From Pseudomonadales bacterium (GTDB lineage: Bacteria > Pseudomonadota > Gammaproteobacteria > Pseudomonadales > Pseudohongiellaceae): 32,089 bases of DNA. Position 1 is the stretch's first letter, and the number at the start of each line of letters is the position of its first letter. The notes below the pieces were generated by a model, which was not told where the DNA came from, ran no database searches, and saw only the letters and a list, made by a program, of their open reading frames with translations. The position numbers were made by a program, and so were the translations under genes. The stretch is from assembly GCA_022822865.1 (NCBI GenBank), contig JAJDYJ010000008.1:1-32089 (forward strand), read 5' to 3'. This document shows positions 24,072 to 32,089 of this stretch, one piece after another.

Positions 24072-24617
24072 GTGAAAATCGAAAGCACGCCGATACCCGG
24101 ATTGCTGCTGCTCGAGCCGGCGGTACATGGCGACGCCCGCGGCTTCTTCATGGAGACCTGGCGCGAGTCCTTTTTCAGCGAACATGGCATCCCTCACCGT
24201 TTCGTGCAGGACAACCACAGCCGCTCGCTGCGCGGCGCCTTGCGCGGGCTGCATTACCAGCTTGAATATCCCCAGGGCAAACTCGTGCGCGTCGTGCGCG
24301 GCGAAGTGTTCGATGTCGCTGTTGACCTGCGGCATCAGTCGGCGACTTTCGGCCAATGGTTCGGCGCCCCGCTCAGCGAGGAGAACAAGCGCCAGTTGTG
24401 GATACCGCCCGGCTTCGCCCACGGCTTCTACGTACTCGGCGAAAGCGCCGACCTGTGCTACAAGTGCACCGAGTACTACCACCCGGAAGACGACCACAGC
24501 CTGCTCTGGAACGACCCCGAAATCGGCATCGAATGGCCGCTGCTCGACCCTGCGCCGATGCTCTCGGAACGGGACCGCAATGCCCCGCCCCTGTCCCGGG
24601 CGCCGCTGCCCCATTAG
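24072..24617 (+). CDS. rmlC: dTDP-4-dehydrorhamnose 3,5-epimerase
   Basis: The product is 181 residues, a normal RmlC length. It is a cupin enzyme that inverts C3 and C5 of dTDP-4-keto-6-deoxyglucose. Conserved parts are DARGFFMETW, VQDNHSRSLRGALRGLHYQ (catalytic His), GEVFDVAVDLR, WIPPGFAHGFYVL and the substrate-contacting Tyr region YKCTEYYHPEDDHSL. It begins with GTG at 24072, 13 bp after rmlA; the ribosome site is weak. Confidence 0.95.
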   Translation: MKIESTPIPGLLLLEPAVHGDARGFFMETWRESFFSEHGIPHRFVQDNHSRSLRGALRGLHYQLEYPQGKLVRVVRGEVFDVAVDLRHQSATFGQWFGAPLSEENKRQLWIPPGFAHGFYVLGESADLCYKCTEYYHPEDDHSLLWNDPEIGIEWPLLDPAPMLSERDRNAPPLSRAPLPH

Positions 24618-24629
24618 GGCCCGGGCGAT

Positions 24630-25523
24630 ATGACCGGCTCCGTACTCGTTACCGGCGCCCGGAGCCAACTGGCGCGCTGCATGGGCATGGCGGGCGCACC
24701 GCCGGGCTGGCGGGCGGCGTTTCTCGCACGGGAAGAACTGGACATCGCCGACGAGGCGCAAGTGCAAACCGTGCTGGGCGAAGGCGCTCCCGACTGCATC
24801 GTCAATACCGCCGCCTATACCGCGGTCGACCGGGCCGAGAGCGAACCCGAGCAGGCCCGGCGCGTCAACGCCGGCGCTGTGGCGAATCTCGTCCGCTGGT
24901 GCGAGGCGAACGGCGCTAGGCTGATTCACGTTTCGACCGATTTCGTGTTCGACGGCCGCGCCAGCACGCCGTACTTGCCCGAAGACGAACCCGCGCCGCT
25001 CGGCGCATACGGCCACGGCAAGCTTGCCGGCGAAGGCGAGACGGGCAAGCTGCCGGCCGGACAGGGCGTGGTCGTGCGGACTTCGTGGCTGTATTCGGAA
25101 TTCGGCCGCAACTTCGTCAGGACCATGCTCGCGCTGATGGCCGAGCGCGATGAGCTGGCGGTGGTGAACGACCAGATCGGCTGTCCCACTTCGGCGCACT
25201 CGCTGGCCGTGCTGATCTGGCGCATGGTTCTCCTGCCGCCGAAGTCGGGCTTGTATCATTGGCGCGACGGAGGCGTAATGAGCTGGTACGAGTTTGCGCT
25301 GGAGATTCAGAAATGGGGGCAGGCGGCAGGCGTGTTGCAGAACACGATCCCGATCAGGCCGATCGCGAGCGCCGATTATCCGACCGCCGCCGCGCGGCCG
25401 GCATATAGCGTCATGGACCGATCGGGCGCCATGAAAGACTTTGACATGCCGGAGGAGCGCGATTGGCGTTCGGAGCTGATCCGCGTCGTCGGCGCCATCG
25501 CGGAGCAAGGGGGGCGGCCATGA
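24630..25523 (+). CDS. rmlD: dTDP-4-dehydrorhamnose reductase
   Basis: The product is 297 residues. It reduces the 4-keto group to give dTDP-L-rhamnose. DCIVNTAAYTAVDRAES, HVSTDFVFDG, YGHGKLAGE (catalytic Tyr and Lys), RTSWLYSEFGRNFV and NDQIGCPTSA are all RmlD signatures. The nucleotide-binding loop reads GARSQLARC, whereas most RmlD proteins have GANGQLG, so two of the three glycines are replaced. The stop overlaps the rmlB start (ATGA), so the two are translationally coupled. Confidence 0.93.
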   Translation: MTGSVLVTGARSQLARCMGMAGAPPGWRAAFLAREELDIADEAQVQTVLGEGAPDCIVNTAAYTAVDRAESEPEQARRVNAGAVANLVRWCEANGARLIHVSTDFVFDGRASTPYLPEDEPAPLGAYGHGKLAGEGETGKLPAGQGVVVRTSWLYSEFGRNFVRTMLALMAERDELAVVNDQIGCPTSAHSLAVLIWRMVLLPPKSGLYHWRDGGVMSWYEFALEIQKWGQAAGVLQNTIPIRPIASADYPTAAARPAYSVMDRSGAMKDFDMPEERDWRSELIRVVGAIAEQGGRP

Positions 25524-26635
25524 ACTCGCTGCTCATCACCGGAGCCGCGGGCTTCATCGGCGCGAACTTCACGCACTACTGGCGGCGCGAACATCCGTCC
25601 GACCGCATCGTCGTACTCGACGCCCTCACCTACGCCGGCAATCGCGAAAACCTCGCGGGCCTCGAAGGCGCCCCGGACTTTCATTTCGTTCACGGCGATA
25701 TCCGCGACCAGGCGCTGGTCGAGCGATTGCTGCGCGGCCACGATGTCGACGCCATCGTCCATTTCGCCGCCGAAAGTCACGTCGACCGCTCGATAACCGG
25801 CCCCGACGCCTTCATCGAAACCAATGTCGCCGGCACCCACAGCCTGCTCAAGGCCGCCCGCGCGGTCTGGCTCGATGGCGGCGACCCGCGCCCGGACTGC
25901 CTGTTCCAGCACATTTCCACCGACGAAGTCTACGGCTCGCTCGGCCCGGACGACGCGCCGTTCCGCGAAGACACGCCCTACGCGCCGAATTCGCCCTACG
26001 CCGCGAGCAAGGCCGCCGCCGACCACCTCGTGCGCGCCTACCACCGCACCTTCGGCCTGCCGGCGATCACGAGCAACTGCTCGAACAACTACGGCCCCTA
26101 CCAGTTCCCGGAAAAGCTCATTCCGCTGTTCCTGACCAACATCCTCGCCGGCAAGCCGCTGCCCGTATACGGCGACGGACGGCAGATCCGCGACTGGCTT
26201 CACGTCGAGGATCATTGCCGCGCCATCGAACTTTGCATGCGCGAGGGCCGCCGCGGCGAAACCTACAACGTCGGCGGCGACAACGAATGCGCCAACATCG
26301 ACCTCGTCAATGAGCTTTGCGCGAGCGTCGACCGGCGCTTCGCCGCCGACCCGGAACTCGCCCGGCGCTATCCCGCGGCTCCTCCCGCCAGGGGCGAAAA
26401 CTCCAGCGTCCTCATCACGCACGTCACCGACCGCCTCGGCCACGACACCCGCTACGCCATCGACACCGGCAAGATCGGCGCCGAACTCGGCTACCGGCCG
26501 CAAGTCGACTTCCCCGCGGGCCTGGCAAGCACCATCGACTGGTACCTCGCCAACGGAGACTGGTGGCTTGAACTCCGTCGCCGGCGGGCGGCGCGGGGTA
26601 CAGCGGACGCCGTAAATACGTCTATTAATCATTGA
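25520..26635 (+). CDS. rmlB: dTDP-glucose 4,6-dehydratase
   Basis: The product is 371 residues. It converts dTDP-glucose to dTDP-4-keto-6-deoxyglucose with bound NAD. Visible are LLITGAAGFIGANF, DALTYAGNRENL, HFAAESHVDRSI, HISTDEVYG, the YAASKAAADH catalytic pair, and NNYGPYQFPEKLIPL. The order rmlA-C-D-B is unusual but complete. The last ~19 residues (RRRRAARG...NTSINH) are encoded by the left arm and core of the repeat at 26577-26815, so the natural C-terminus was probably near WWLEL. Confidence 0.96.
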   Translation: MNSLLITGAAGFIGANFTHYWRREHPSDRIVVLDALTYAGNRENLAGLEGAPDFHFVHGDIRDQALVERLLRGHDVDAIVHFAAESHVDRSITGPDAFIETNVAGTHSLLKAARAVWLDGGDPRPDCLFQHISTDEVYGSLGPDDAPFREDTPYAPNSPYAASKAAADHLVRAYHRTFGLPAITSNCSNNYGPYQFPEKLIPLFLTNILAGKPLPVYGDGRQIRDWLHVEDHCRAIELCMREGRRGETYNVGGDNECANIDLVNELCASVDRRFAADPELARRYPAAPPARGENSSVLITHVTDRLGHDTRYAIDTGKIGAELGYRPQVDFPAGLASTIDWYLANGDWWLELRRRRAARGTADAVNTSINH

Positions 26636-26815
26636 CTTCGGGTAGATCTGTGCATGCCATCCCTGGCGCAAGGCTATAGACTTCGATTAACTCCAGCCTT
26701 GCCATCCTTGGCAAGTCGTTCGGCCCTCAAGAAGCGTTGCTTCTTGTCGGCTTTGCCGACCGGGCCTCACCCTTGTCTCGCACGCCCGCTGTACCCCGCG
26801 CCGCCCGCCGGCGAC
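26577..26815 (+). repeat. structured dispersed repeat, copy 1, with 33-bp inverted arms
   Basis: The core (26601-26791) runs from CAGCGGACGCCGTAAATACG to CACGCCCGCTG and matches 29826-30012 closely. It contains hairpins GCCA-TCCC-TGGC, CTTGCCA-TCCT-TGGCAAG, AAGAAGC-GTT-GCTTCTT and GTCGGC-TTT-GCCGAC. The outer arms (26577-26609, 26783-26815) pair over 33 bp with one mismatch. This fills most of the rmlB-cytochrome gap. Confidence 0.85.
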
Positions 26816-26864
26816 TCACGTTGTGCGAGTCCCAATGCCCGCAACAATTTGAAAAAAATTCGGA

Positions 26865-26894
26865 ATGACGCGGGACGTTCAATGTTTGTATAAT
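26865..26894 (+). promoter_or_regulatory. promoter of the cytochrome genes
   Basis: A perfect TATAAT (26889-26894) with ATGACG (26865-26870) as a weak -35, spacing 18. It lies 40 bp before the TTG start. Confidence 0.55.
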
Positions 26895-26934
26895 TCGCGC
26901 CGGTTTTTCTCACTACCTATATAGGAGTAGCTCG

Positions 26935-27480
26935 TTGAAACCCGTCAGCGATAACGCATCATTCTTCTCCGCAGCTTCGATTCCGGCCGTGCTGTTCACC
27001 GCCGGCGTGTTGCTGTTTCCCGGTCAACTCTCCCTGGCGGATCAGTCCGCCGAGGAAAATCTCGCCCTGATCGCCAAGGTCTGCCTCGCCGGCGAAGACT
27101 GCGTCGGCGCGAAGGCAAGCGAAGCTGCCGCGGCTCCGGCTCCGGTTGCAACCGCTCCCGAGCCCGTCGCGGCGCCTGCACCTGCTGTTGCGCCCGAACC
27201 GGCCGCCGAGCCCGTGCAAATCGCCCAGGCCGACGATGGCTTCGATCTGCAAGCCACCTACCAGATGTTCTGCTTCGCCTGCCATTCCACCGGCCTTTCC
27301 GGCGCGCCGCTTCCCGGCGACGCCGAAGCCTGGGGTCCGCGCATGGAAAAGGGCCGCGACGAGATCGTCGAGATCATGAACCGGGGTCTGAACGCCATGC
27401 CGCCCAAGGGCCTGTGCATGACCTGCACCGACGATCAGTTGTGGGAACTGTCGCAGTACATGGTGACCCTGGAACAATAG
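26935..27480 (+). CDS. cytochrome c5-like monohaem protein with Ala/Pro-rich linker
   Basis: The product is 181 residues. An N-terminal hydrophobic segment (IPAVLFTAGVLLFPGQLSLA) exports or anchors it. An Ala/Pro linker (about 65-95) leads to a c5-type domain: haem site CFACH at 113-117, axial Met in NAMPPKG (155) and the extra CMTC pair (161-164) typical of cytochrome c5. It is a periplasmic electron carrier; the partner oxidase is not in the window. The TTG start has AGGAG 7 nt upstream and a consensus promoter. It pairs with the next gene, which has the same domain without the linker. Confidence 0.85.
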   Translation: MKPVSDNASFFSAASIPAVLFTAGVLLFPGQLSLADQSAEENLALIAKVCLAGEDCVGAKASEAAAAPAPVATAPEPVAAPAPAVAPEPAAEPVQIAQADDGFDLQATYQMFCFACHSTGLSGAPLPGDAEAWGPRMEKGRDEIVEIMNRGLNAMPPKGLCMTCTDDQLWELSQYMVTLEQ

Positions 27481-27521
27481 TTCCGCATCCCGATCCCGGT
27501 TCAACAATTCAGGCGACTGAA

Positions 27522-27869
27522 ATGAAGAACCTGTCCACGCTCTCCCTTGCCGCGCTGCTGGCGATTCCGATCAGCAGCGCCGGCGACGCGGGCGTGCAAC
27601 TCGCCCAGATCAGCGATGGCTTTGACCCCGAAGCCCGCTACATGGCCGCCTGTTTCGCCTGCCATGGCACCGGCGCCGCCGGTGCGCCCCGGGTCGGTCC
27701 CGGCAACGCCGAAGAATGGGCGCCGCGGCTCGCGGAAAAAGGCCTGGACGCGATTGTGGAAAGCACCGTCACCGGCATCGGCACGATGCCGCCGAAAGGA
27801 CTCTGCTTCGATTGCACGCCGGAAGAATTGCGCGCAATCGTCGAATTCATGCTCGAATCCAGCGAATAG
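27522..27869 (+). CDS. cytochrome c5-like monohaem protein
   Basis: The product is 115 residues: signal peptide (LSLAALLAIPISSAG), haem site CFACH (44-48), axial Met in GTMPPKG (89) and CFDC (95-98). Same domain as the previous gene, so the two arose by duplication. It lies 41 bp downstream and is probably co-transcribed. The frame extends upstream into the previous gene, but the ATG at 27522 starts right at the signal peptide. Confidence 0.88.
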   Translation: MKNLSTLSLAALLAIPISSAGDAGVQLAQISDGFDPEARYMAACFACHGTGAAGAPRVGPGNAEEWAPRLAEKGLDAIVESTVTGIGTMPPKGLCFDCTPEELRAIVEFMLESSE

Positions 27870-27902
27870 ACGGCGAACAGACACAAATTTATTTTCGCCG
27901 TC
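27869..27902 (+). terminator. possible terminator hairpin after the cytochrome genes
   Basis: A 9-bp stem GACGGCGAA/TTCGCCGTC with a 16-nt AT-rich loop begins at the stop codon. It lacks a good T-run, so it may act weakly or only stabilise the transcript. Confidence 0.35.
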
Positions 27903-27967
27903 GGTCAGGCATTTTCTCCAAATCCGACCTATGACTATGACTTCGATACAACCGGATCGAAGTTGTC

Positions 27968-29491
27968 ATGTCTGTTGCAATCATCCATTCAAGGGCGGTG
28001 CTCGGCGTCGAGGCGCTTGCCGTAACCGTTGAAACACATATATCCAGCGGCCTGCCGGGGTTCGCCATCGTCGGCATGCCGGAAACCGCGGTGCGCGAAA
28101 GCAAGGACCGGGTCCGTAGCGCCATTCTCAATTCGGGGCTCGAATTTCCCGCCAAGCGCATCACGGTCAACCTGGCGCCGGCGGATCTGCCCAAGACCGG
28201 CGGGCGTTACGATTTCGCCATCGCCATGGGCATTCTCGCGGCGTCGGGCCAGGTCGACGGCCGTAAGCTGGCGGGGGTCGAACTGCTCGGCGAACTCGCC
28301 CTCGGCGGCGGCCTGCGCAAGGTGTTCGGGATGATTCCCGCGATCCGGGCCGCGGCCCGGCAGCAGCGCCTGATCGTGCTGCCCGACGGCAATCGCGAAG
28401 AGATGAATCTCGTCGATTACGAGGGCTCGCGCGCAGTCGCCGGTCTGGCGGAATTCGTCGCCCACCTGTTGCAGGACAACGATCTCGCGGGGCCCGACCC
28501 GGAAGAGGCATCGCCCGCCTGCAACTGCCATCGCGGAATCGATCCGATCCGCGGCCAGGAAGCCGCGAAGCGCGCGCTGCTGGTCGCGGCGGCGGGCAAT
28601 CACAATCTGCTGATGATCGGCCCGCCCGGCAGCGGCAAGACCCTGCTCGCCAATTCGCTGGCGCGCCTGCTGCCGCCGCTCGATGCGGAAGAGGCGATGG
28701 AGGTGGCCGCGATCCGTTCGGTGAGCAACGTGCGCGGCCAATGTCCGTCCTGGTTCTGCCGGCCCGTGCGCGCGCCGCATCATAGCGCCACGGTCCCGGC
28801 GCTCGTCGGCGGCGGCAGCAAGGCCCAGCCGGGCGAGATCAGCCTGGCCCACCGCGGCCTGCTGTTTCTCGACGAGTTGACGGAATTCAAGCCGAGCGTG
28901 CTCGAAACCTTGCGCGAGCCGCTCGAATCGGGCGAAATCACCATCAGCCGGGCAAACTACCGGCTCCGCTTTCCCGCCCGCTTCCAGCTCGTCGCCGCCA
29001 TGAATCCCTGCCCTTGCGGCTACGCCGGCGATACGCGCAATGAATGCCGTTGCAGCCAGGACCGCATCGACCGCTATCTCGGCCGCATCTCCGGCCCCCT
29101 GCTCGACCGCCTCGACATCGTCATCGAAGTGCCCGCCCTGTCCCACGCCGAACTGCTCGCGGCGCTTGACACGGCCGATCCACTATCTCCGGAAATCTTG
29201 CGCGGCCGGGTAAGCGCCAGCCGCGAATTGCAGCAAGCCCGCTCGGCCGTACTCAACAGCGAATTACGGGGAGAAGAACTCGAACGCCTGTGCCGGCTGA
29301 GCGGGAAGCAGAAAAGCTGGCTGGCGGAAACCCTGGAACGGCTGTCGCTCTCGGCCCGGGCGGCGCATCGAATCCTGCGCGTGGCGCGCACGATCGCCGA
29401 CCTCGAAGGCAGCGAGGAAATCCATGAACAACATCTGCTCGAAGCCGTCGGCTACCGCCGCTGCCGAATATTGCGTTCGCTATTCCGCTGA
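27968..29491 (+). CDS. comM: YifB/ComM-type AAA+ ATPase (Mg-chelatase-like)
   Basis: The product is 507 residues, full length for the family. The N-terminal domain (GLPGFAIVGMPETAVRESKD, RITVNLAPADLPKTGGRYD) is followed by the ATPase core: Walker A GPPGSGKTLLA (~217-227) and Walker B LLFLDELTEF (~298-307). RAPHHSATVPALVGGG, MNPCPCGYAGD and a C-terminal lid follow. ComM is a hexameric helicase that promotes branch migration during natural transformation in gammaproteobacteria. No clear ribosome site; an 8-bp hairpin (27940-27963) ends just before the ATG. It overlaps ubiK tail to tail by 12 bp. Confidence 0.95.
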   Translation: MSVAIIHSRAVLGVEALAVTVETHISSGLPGFAIVGMPETAVRESKDRVRSAILNSGLEFPAKRITVNLAPADLPKTGGRYDFAIAMGILAASGQVDGRKLAGVELLGELALGGGLRKVFGMIPAIRAAARQQRLIVLPDGNREEMNLVDYEGSRAVAGLAEFVAHLLQDNDLAGPDPEEASPACNCHRGIDPIRGQEAAKRALLVAAAGNHNLLMIGPPGSGKTLLANSLARLLPPLDAEEAMEVAAIRSVSNVRGQCPSWFCRPVRAPHHSATVPALVGGGSKAQPGEISLAHRGLLFLDELTEFKPSVLETLREPLESGEITISRANYRLRFPARFQLVAAMNPCPCGYAGDTRNECRCSQDRIDRYLGRISGPLLDRLDIVIEVPALSHAELLAALDTADPLSPEILRGRVSASRELQQARSAVLNSELRGEELERLCRLSGKQKSWLAETLERLSLSARAAHRILRVARTIADLEGSEEIHEQHLLEAVGYRRCRILRSLFR

Positions 29492-29746
29492 GGCCGCTTC
29501 CTCGCCGGCAAGACGACGCTCAAGTTCGGCGACGGTTTCCTCAAGCGCCTGAATGCGTTCCTCGGCGCGCTGCAGCGCACGCACCTGGGCATCGAACTCC
29601 TCACGGTCGATCGCCGCCAACTCAGCCACGCCCTCCCGCAACTGCCGCTCGATCTTCCCCCGCAAATCACTAGCAGCCGCCCCCCCGGACTGCAACAACC
29701 CGGTCAACCGCCCACTAATCTCCCCAACCAAATCCCGATCCCGCAT
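29480..29746 (-). CDS. ubiK: UbiK (YqiC/BMFP) ubiquinone biosynthesis accessory factor
   Basis: The product is 88 residues: a short amphipathic N-terminus (LVGEISGRLTGLL), KIERQLREGVAELAAIDREE, then a coiled coil (ALQRAEERIQALEETVAELE). The FDAQ segment and trimeric coiled coil are hallmarks of the BMFP/UbiK family, which supports UbiJ and the Ubi complex in aerobic ubiquinone synthesis. GGAGA lies 7 nt before the ATG at 29746; a longer frame adds 14 unlikely residues. Its place between comM and glnK-amtB follows the order seen in Pseudomonas-type genomes. Confidence 0.88.
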   Translation of the reverse strand: MRDRDLVGEISGRLTGLLQSGGAAASDLRGKIERQLREGVAELAAIDREEFDAQVRALQRAEERIQALEETVAELERRLAGEEAASAE

Positions 29747-29791
29747 CGCCAATCTCCCCAACAAAAGGGACAAGCATTTTAGCACCATGGT

Positions 29792-30045
29792 GGCTTCGAT
29801 CCGTCGGTGACGGGTGTGTAGCGTTCAGCGGACGCCGTAAATACGTCAATCGATCATTGACTTCGGATAGAGCTGTGCATGCCGTCCCTGGCGCGAGGCT
29901 ATAGACTTCGATTAGCACCAGCCTTGCCATCCATGGCAAGTCGTTCGGCCCTCAAGAAGCGTTGCTTCTTGTCGGCTACGCCGACCGGGCCTCACCCTCA
30001 CACGCCCGCTGAACGCTACACACCCGCCACCGACGGATCGAAGCC
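29792..30045 (+). repeat. structured dispersed repeat, copy 2, with 43-bp inverted arms
   Basis: The core matches copy 1 (26601-26791), including the GTCGGC-TAC-GCCGAC and AAGAAGC-GTT-GCTTCTT hairpins. The arms, 29792-29834 and 30003-30045, pair over 43 bp with two A/G differences, yet have no similarity to the arms of copy 1 beyond the terminal CAGCGG. It takes up half of the 506-bp gap between ubiK and glnK; the rest holds the glnK promoter region. Confidence 0.85.
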
Positions 30046-30058
30046 CATGCATCGTTCT

Positions 30059-30074
30059 GGTGCAGAAATGCACC
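30059..30074. promoter_or_regulatory. palindrome upstream of the glnK promoter
   Basis: GGTGCA-GAAA-TGCACC lies ~100 bp upstream of the sigma-54 box, where an activator would bind. Half-sites resemble NtrC sites but are in reversed order, so the match is doubtful. Confidence 0.25.
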
Positions 30075-30156
30075 GTGAGATTGCTTGGCGATTGAATTCT
30101 GTTGACTGGTTGTAATCGTCGTTTGCAAGGGGAAATTATGTAACTCATTGAAATAA

Positions 30157-30591
<435 letters not shown>

Positions 30592-30619
30592 GCGGGATTC
30601 GAACTGGAGGAACAGACAC

Positions 30620-31888
30620 GTGGAAAACCAGATTTTTGAATTGCAGTATGCATTGGACACCTTCTACTTCCTGATATGCGGCGCCCTGGTGATGTGGATG
30701 GCCGCCGGCTTCGCCATGCTCGAAGCCGGGCTCGTCCGCTCCAAGAACACCACCGAGATTCTGACCAAGAATGTCGCCCTGTTCGCGGTGGCCTGCACCA
30801 TGTATCTCATTTGCGGCTACCAGATCATGTACGGCGGCGGCTGGTTTCTGTCCGGCAACACGACCACGTTGCAAATGGACGAGGCGGCCATCGCCGGCGT
30901 ACTTGCCCAATCGGCGGAGGTAGGATTCGATGGCGATTCGGTCTATTCCGGCGCCAGCGATTTCTTCTTCCAGGTGGTGTTCGTCGCCACCGCGATGTCG
31001 ATCGTTTCCGGCGCCGTGGCAGAGCGCATGAAACTGTGGGCCTTCCTGGCCTTCGCCGTGGTCATGACCGGCGTCATCTATCCCTTCGAGGGAAGCTGGA
31101 CCTGGGGCGGCAACTCGGTCTTCGGACTGTACAGCCTCGAATACAGCGACTACGCCGGCTCGGGCATCGTGCATCTGGCGGGCGCCACCGCGGCCCTCGC
31201 CGGGGTGATCCTGCTCGGACCGCGCAAGGGCAAGTATGGCCCGCGAGGCGAGACGCGCGCGATTCCGGGCGCCAATCTGCCGTTGGCCACGCTCGGCACC
31301 TTTATCCTCTGGATGGGCTGGTTCGGCTTCAACGGCGGTTCGACCCTGAAGCTCGGCGGCATCGGCGTCGCCAACGAGGTCGCCAACGTGTTTCTGAACA
31401 CCAACGCGGCGGCGGCGGGCGGACTGATCGCGGCGCTGATCATGGCAAGGCTCTGGTTCGGCAAGGCCGACCTGACCATGGCGCTAAACGGCGCCCTCGC
31501 CGGACTCGTCGCGATTACCGCCGAGCCGGCCGACCCGACTCCCTGGCTGGCCACGGTCATCGGCGCCATCGGCGGAATCATCGTCGTCGCGAGCATCGTC
31601 ACGCTCGACAAGTTGAAGATCGACGATCCGGTCGGCGCGATCTCGGTGCATGGCACCGTCGGCATCTTCGGCATCTTCGCCGTGCTGCTTTCCGATCCGG
31701 ACGCCAACTTCATGGGCCAGTTGGTCGGCATGCTGACGATCATGGGCTGGGTATTCGGCTTCAGCTTCGTCGTCTGGCTTGCGCTCAAGGCGGCCATGGG
31801 AATCCGCGTATCCGACGAGGAAGAAGACGAGGGCGTCGACTTCGCCGAATGCGGCATGGAAGCCTATCCGGAGTTCGTTACACAGTAA
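30620..31888 (+). CDS. amtB: ammonium transporter
   Basis: The product is 422 residues with about eleven membrane helices. AGFAMLEAGLVRSKNT, the SGAVAERMKLWAF segment, GSGIVHLAGATAAL and SVHGTVGIFGIFAV carry the Amt signature and the two pore histidines. The C-terminus (VSDEEEDEGVDFAECGMEAY) is the typical cytoplasmic tail that contacts GlnK. There is no cleavable signal peptide. The GTG start has GGAGG 9 nt upstream. Co-transcribed with glnK. Confidence 0.96.
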   Translation: MENQIFELQYALDTFYFLICGALVMWMAAGFAMLEAGLVRSKNTTEILTKNVALFAVACTMYLICGYQIMYGGGWFLSGNTTTLQMDEAAIAGVLAQSAEVGFDGDSVYSGASDFFFQVVFVATAMSIVSGAVAERMKLWAFLAFAVVMTGVIYPFEGSWTWGGNSVFGLYSLEYSDYAGSGIVHLAGATAALAGVILLGPRKGKYGPRGETRAIPGANLPLATLGTFILWMGWFGFNGGSTLKLGGIGVANEVANVFLNTNAAAAGGLIAALIMARLWFGKADLTMALNGALAGLVAITAEPADPTPWLATVIGAIGGIIVVASIVTLDKLKIDDPVGAISVHGTVGIFGIFAVLLSDPDANFMGQLVGMLTIMGWVFGFSFVVWLALKAAMGIRVSDEEEDEGVDFAECGMEAYPEFVTQ

Positions 31889-31908
31889 ACGCGAGTCGCC
31901 GTCGGCGT

Positions 31909-31945
31909 GTGCGGGGTTCAGCGGGCGTGCGAGGCAGGACGCCGA
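31909..31945 (-). repeat. possible partial third copy of the structured repeat
   Basis: GCGGGGTTCAGCGGGCGTGC resembles the reverse complement of the right end of copy 1 (GCGGGGTACAGCGGGCGTGC), then CGAG and a diverged GAGCCCGG. The similarity stops after ~37 bp and no matching arm is in the window. The remaining bases to 32089 hold no gene I can support. Confidence 0.35.
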
Positions 31946-32089
31946 GCCCGGAGCCTACATGTATGGTCCGCCCCGCGTTTGCAAGCGTGAAGTTCGTGTG
32001 ATGGGCAACACGGGAATCGGTTGCGAACATGTATCCGGCCTCTGTGTCGGAGCGCTTCGCTCCGGGGCCCTGAGGGGTTCCGCACATGC

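Noticed and set aside
24006..25508. 500-codon frame antisense to rmlC and rmlD
   Set aside because: It spans two verified genes on the other strand and has no family features.
30059..30074. NtrC binding site before glnK
   Set aside because: The half-sites occur in the wrong order for the NtrC consensus; kept only as a palindrome of unknown use.

Overview
The window looks like the chromosome of a GC-rich gammaproteobacterium. The best evidence is at the right end, where comM, ubiK, glnK and amtB lie together, a neighbourhood familiar from Pseudomonas and related groups, next to two cytochrome c5-type genes and a sigma-54-type promoter. I cannot name the species. The left half (about 1-17,650) is accessory DNA with toxin-antitoxin modules, tandem tyrosine recombinases, repeats and broken genes. 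The right half is core-like: an S-layer-associated pair, a dTDP-rhamnose operon and housekeeping genes.

Left half. Two giant RTX-type secreted proteins (2110-5745 on minus, 12978-16406 on plus) stand head to head. They share a nearly identical 105-nt leader, an N-terminal helical domain, RTX repeats, a hairpin terminator and the sequence beyond it, so they are the arms of a large inverted duplication (1835-5850 and 12873-16684). The 7 kb between them carries three small coiled-coil/membrane protein genes, a frameshifted Calx-beta surface protein, a Fic enzyme and two adjacent tyrosine recombinases. In the left arm the small gene downstream of the RTX gene is cut off where vapBC begins. Further left are a second broken small gene, a Phd antitoxin with a toxin remnant, and a partial Uma2 nuclease gene.

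A short leader family beginning AACTATTTTC precedes seven genes or remnants (Uma2, two broken small genes and four intact coiled-coil genes), always 80-122 nt before the ATG and pointing at the gene. In two of the three leader types the genes behind the leader are unrelated, so the leader looks like a module that is shared or captured.

Right half. sapC and a small exported protein are divergent from a protein-lysine-methyltransferase-like gene. With the two RTX proteins this suggests an S-layer or surface-protein system with methylation; no type I secretion transporter lies in the window. After another exported protein come a GT2 glycosyltransferase, an epimerase and rmlACDB (dTDP-L-rhamnose), which together would make and transfer a surface deoxysugar. 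Two cytochrome c5-like proteins, comM and ubiK follow, then glnK-amtB behind a sigma-54 promoter.

The most unusual structure is a roughly 190-bp repeat present after rmlB and before glnK. Its core is conserved between copies, but it is bracketed by long inverted arms (33 and 43 bp) that differ completely between copies while matching each other within a copy.
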